From contig CM043959.1 of the NCBI GenBank assembly GCA_014529385.2, positions 60,400,253 to 60,464,252 of the forward strand: a DNA stretch of 64,000 bases. Direction: 5' to 3'. This stretch comes from Adiantum capillus-veneris. Taxonomy: Eukaryota > Streptophyta > Polypodiopsida > Polypodiales > Pteridaceae. The notes under the pieces were generated by a model that saw only the letters and a program-made list of their open reading frames with translations, did no database searches and was not told the origin of the DNA. The position numbers and the translations under genes are program-made. This document shows, one piece after another, positions 62,968 to 64,000 of this stretch (position 1 is the first letter of the stretch; each line of letters begins with the position of its first letter).

Positions 62968-63289
62968 TGTAAAGAATGAGGATGCAAGAGAGCTACACAA
63001 GACAAGCACAAAGCACACAGAGATGGAAAGCTTCTTCTTCTTCTTCACAGAAAAGAGAGTACAAAATGACTAAGTGCTAAAGCTAAAAAGTAGCACATAT
63101 GTACATGCGGTCACTAAGTGTGAACTCGCTAGAAGCGTACTAGGCTAGCACTATAAGTGTAGTCCAGCTGTAGAATCACTGGCAGAGATCCTCCGTGTCG
63201 GTCACCTAACGCGCCAGTGAGTAAATGCCGTAAGTGGCCAAGACCCGTAGTGGATGCCAGCTCAAGGTGTAGAGCTCTACATCTCAACA
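62968..63289 (-). repeat. 5' LTR of F (322 bp)
   Basis: Plus strand TGTAAAGAATG to ATCTCAACA, next to the primer-binding site. Eight substitutions against the other LTR. Confidence 0.97.
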
Positions 63290-63294
63290 CAAAG

Positions 63295-64000
63295 AACACT
63301 CCAGTGAAGGTTCGATGAGGCCTGAACAGCTTCTCCATCAAGCGGTTGAATGTGGCTGGTGCATTGGTCAAGCCAAAAGGCATGACAATGTACTCATAAA
63401 GACAAAATGTGGTGCGAAAGGCGGTCTTTACAATGTCTCTATCAACTATCCTTATTTGATGATAGCCACTTTTTAGGTCAATCCTACTGAAGTATGTCAA
63501 TCCTTGTAGCTTATCAAATAGGTCTTCTACCCCTGGAATGGGAAACCTATTTTTGATAGTGATCCTATTTAGTGCTCTATAGTCGACACACATACGATAT
63601 GTGCCGTCTTTCTTTTGCACTAATAGCACAGGTGAGCAAAATGGAGATGAGCTAGGCCTAACCATGCCCTTCTCAACTAACTCATGCACTTGCCGCATAA
63701 TCTCCTCTTGTTGAGCTTGAGAAACTCTATAAGGAGGTTTGTTAGGCGGTGAACTTCCTGGAAGAAGTTCAATTGCATGGTCATCATTACCTCGTTTAGG
63801 AGGTAGCTCACAAGGGATGTCGTCAATAAAAACATCTTGAAACCCCTTGAGAAAATTGGATAACTCTAATTCCTTTTTGTTGCTTTTATTTTCTTTTGCT
63901 AAAGCATTAGGTTCATTTTGAGAATCTTTAACAAAAATCATGTACACAGAAATAGAGCTCTTTATTGACTTGTTGAAAGCTGGTGTATGTACAATGGGGA
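63295..64000 (-). pseudogene. E pol: N-terminal RT, cut by copia F
   Basis: The frame reads from the right edge through DVFIDDIPCELPPKR, KPPYRVSQAQQEE, SPVLLVQKKDGTYRMCVDYR, FSRIDLKSGYHQIRI and VMPFGLTNAPATFNRLMEKL up to GVFF, where the insertion begins. The last 55 or so codons of the open frame (63129-63294) belong to the LTR of F, not to E. Across the insertion the catalytic box reads FFDH rather than FxDD, so one catalytic aspartate codon (GAT) is CAT. Confidence 0.9.

Larger units (their letters stand above)
58055..63289 (-). mobile_element. Nearly complete Ty1/copia element F (5,235 bp) inserted in RT of E
   Basis: Two 322-bp LTRs (58055-58376 and 62968-63289) bound it, with the target duplication CAAAG at 58050-58054 and 63290-63294. 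Between them, on the minus strand: primer-binding site, a 257-bp leader, a single gag-pol frame, and a polypurine tract. The LTRs differ at 8 positions with no length change (2.5 percent), so insertion is fairly recent. Gag-pol shows no frameshift, only in-frame TGA codons. It is the best-preserved element in the window. Confidence 0.97.
53829..64000 (-). mobile_element. Ty3/gypsy chromovirus-like element E (3' LTR to RT; 5' part off window), hosting copia F
   Basis: Order on the minus strand from the right edge: RT (63295-64000), interrupted by copia F (58055-63289), then the rest of RT, RNase H and integrase (55930-58054), a chromodomain-like tail (to about 55785) and a candidate 3' LTR (53829-55418). 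The RT-RNase H-integrase order and the C-terminal chromodomain-like sequence fit the chromovirus branch. E is inserted in copia D at CACCA; its other end is outside the window. Confidence 0.85.

Noticed and set aside
63129-63294. C-terminal extension of the gypsy RT frame
   Set aside because: These codons are LTR sequence of copia F; the same peptide appears at 58216-58410 in the other LTR.

Overview
This window looks like nuclear DNA of a land plant with a large, repeat-rich genome. It contains Ty1/copia and Ty3/gypsy retrotransposons of plant type, copia primer-binding sites matching initiator tRNA-Met, a degraded gene of the plant En/Spm-DUF7869 type, a DEAD-box helicase retrocopy and very long (CT)n, (GA)n and (GT)n arrays. 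A reverse transcriptase resembling Penelope-like elements and the DUF7869-type gene would fit a fern, lycophyte, bryophyte or gymnosperm, but no sequence here fixes the taxon. I see no intact host gene, no tRNA or rRNA gene and no CRISPR. Almost every coding stretch is a decayed mobile element.

Layout. 1-10.6 kb: a large Ty3/gypsy element on the minus strand (copy A) with its 5' LTR, primer-binding site and a 2-kb leader of spaced palindromes; its gag is split by a solo LTR of the same family in opposite orientation. 10.6-16.4 kb: unassigned DNA with a SWIM zinc-finger fragment, a DEAD-box helicase pseudogene, microsatellites and inverted repeats. 16.4-23.0 kb: a second copy (B) of the same gypsy family on the plus strand, truncated at both ends. 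23.0-28.3 kb: a reading frame with an exact 168-bp duplication, a third fragment of the A/B family, and a decayed DUF7869/transposase-like gene. 28.3-34.6 kb: microsatellite-dense, gene-free DNA. 34.7-37.5 kb: a Penelope-like reverse transcriptase remnant, a copia 3' end with LTR, and a gypsy integrase scrap. 38.9-49.75 kb: a copia element (C2, minus strand) whose RT/RNase H region is tandemly duplicated and whose 5' LTR is split by a 5.2-kb non-autonomous-looking LTR element. 49.8-53.8 kb: a gypsy gag/RT remnant and another copia fragment (D). 53.8-64 kb: a chromodomain-bearing gypsy element (E, minus strand) inserted in D and itself interrupted inside its RT gene by a nearly complete copia element (F) with 322-bp LTRs and a CAAAG target duplication.

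The elements are related by insertion rather than by a shared pathway. F is the youngest dated insertion: its LTRs differ at 8 of 322 positions, and its gag-pol is one frame broken only by four TGA codons. The most unusual points are the three-level D/E/F nest, the all-TGA decay of F, the periodic palindromes in the A/B leader, the stop codon shared by A and B just before RT, the 5.2-kb LTR element with an unrecognised long frame, and the Penelope-like RT.
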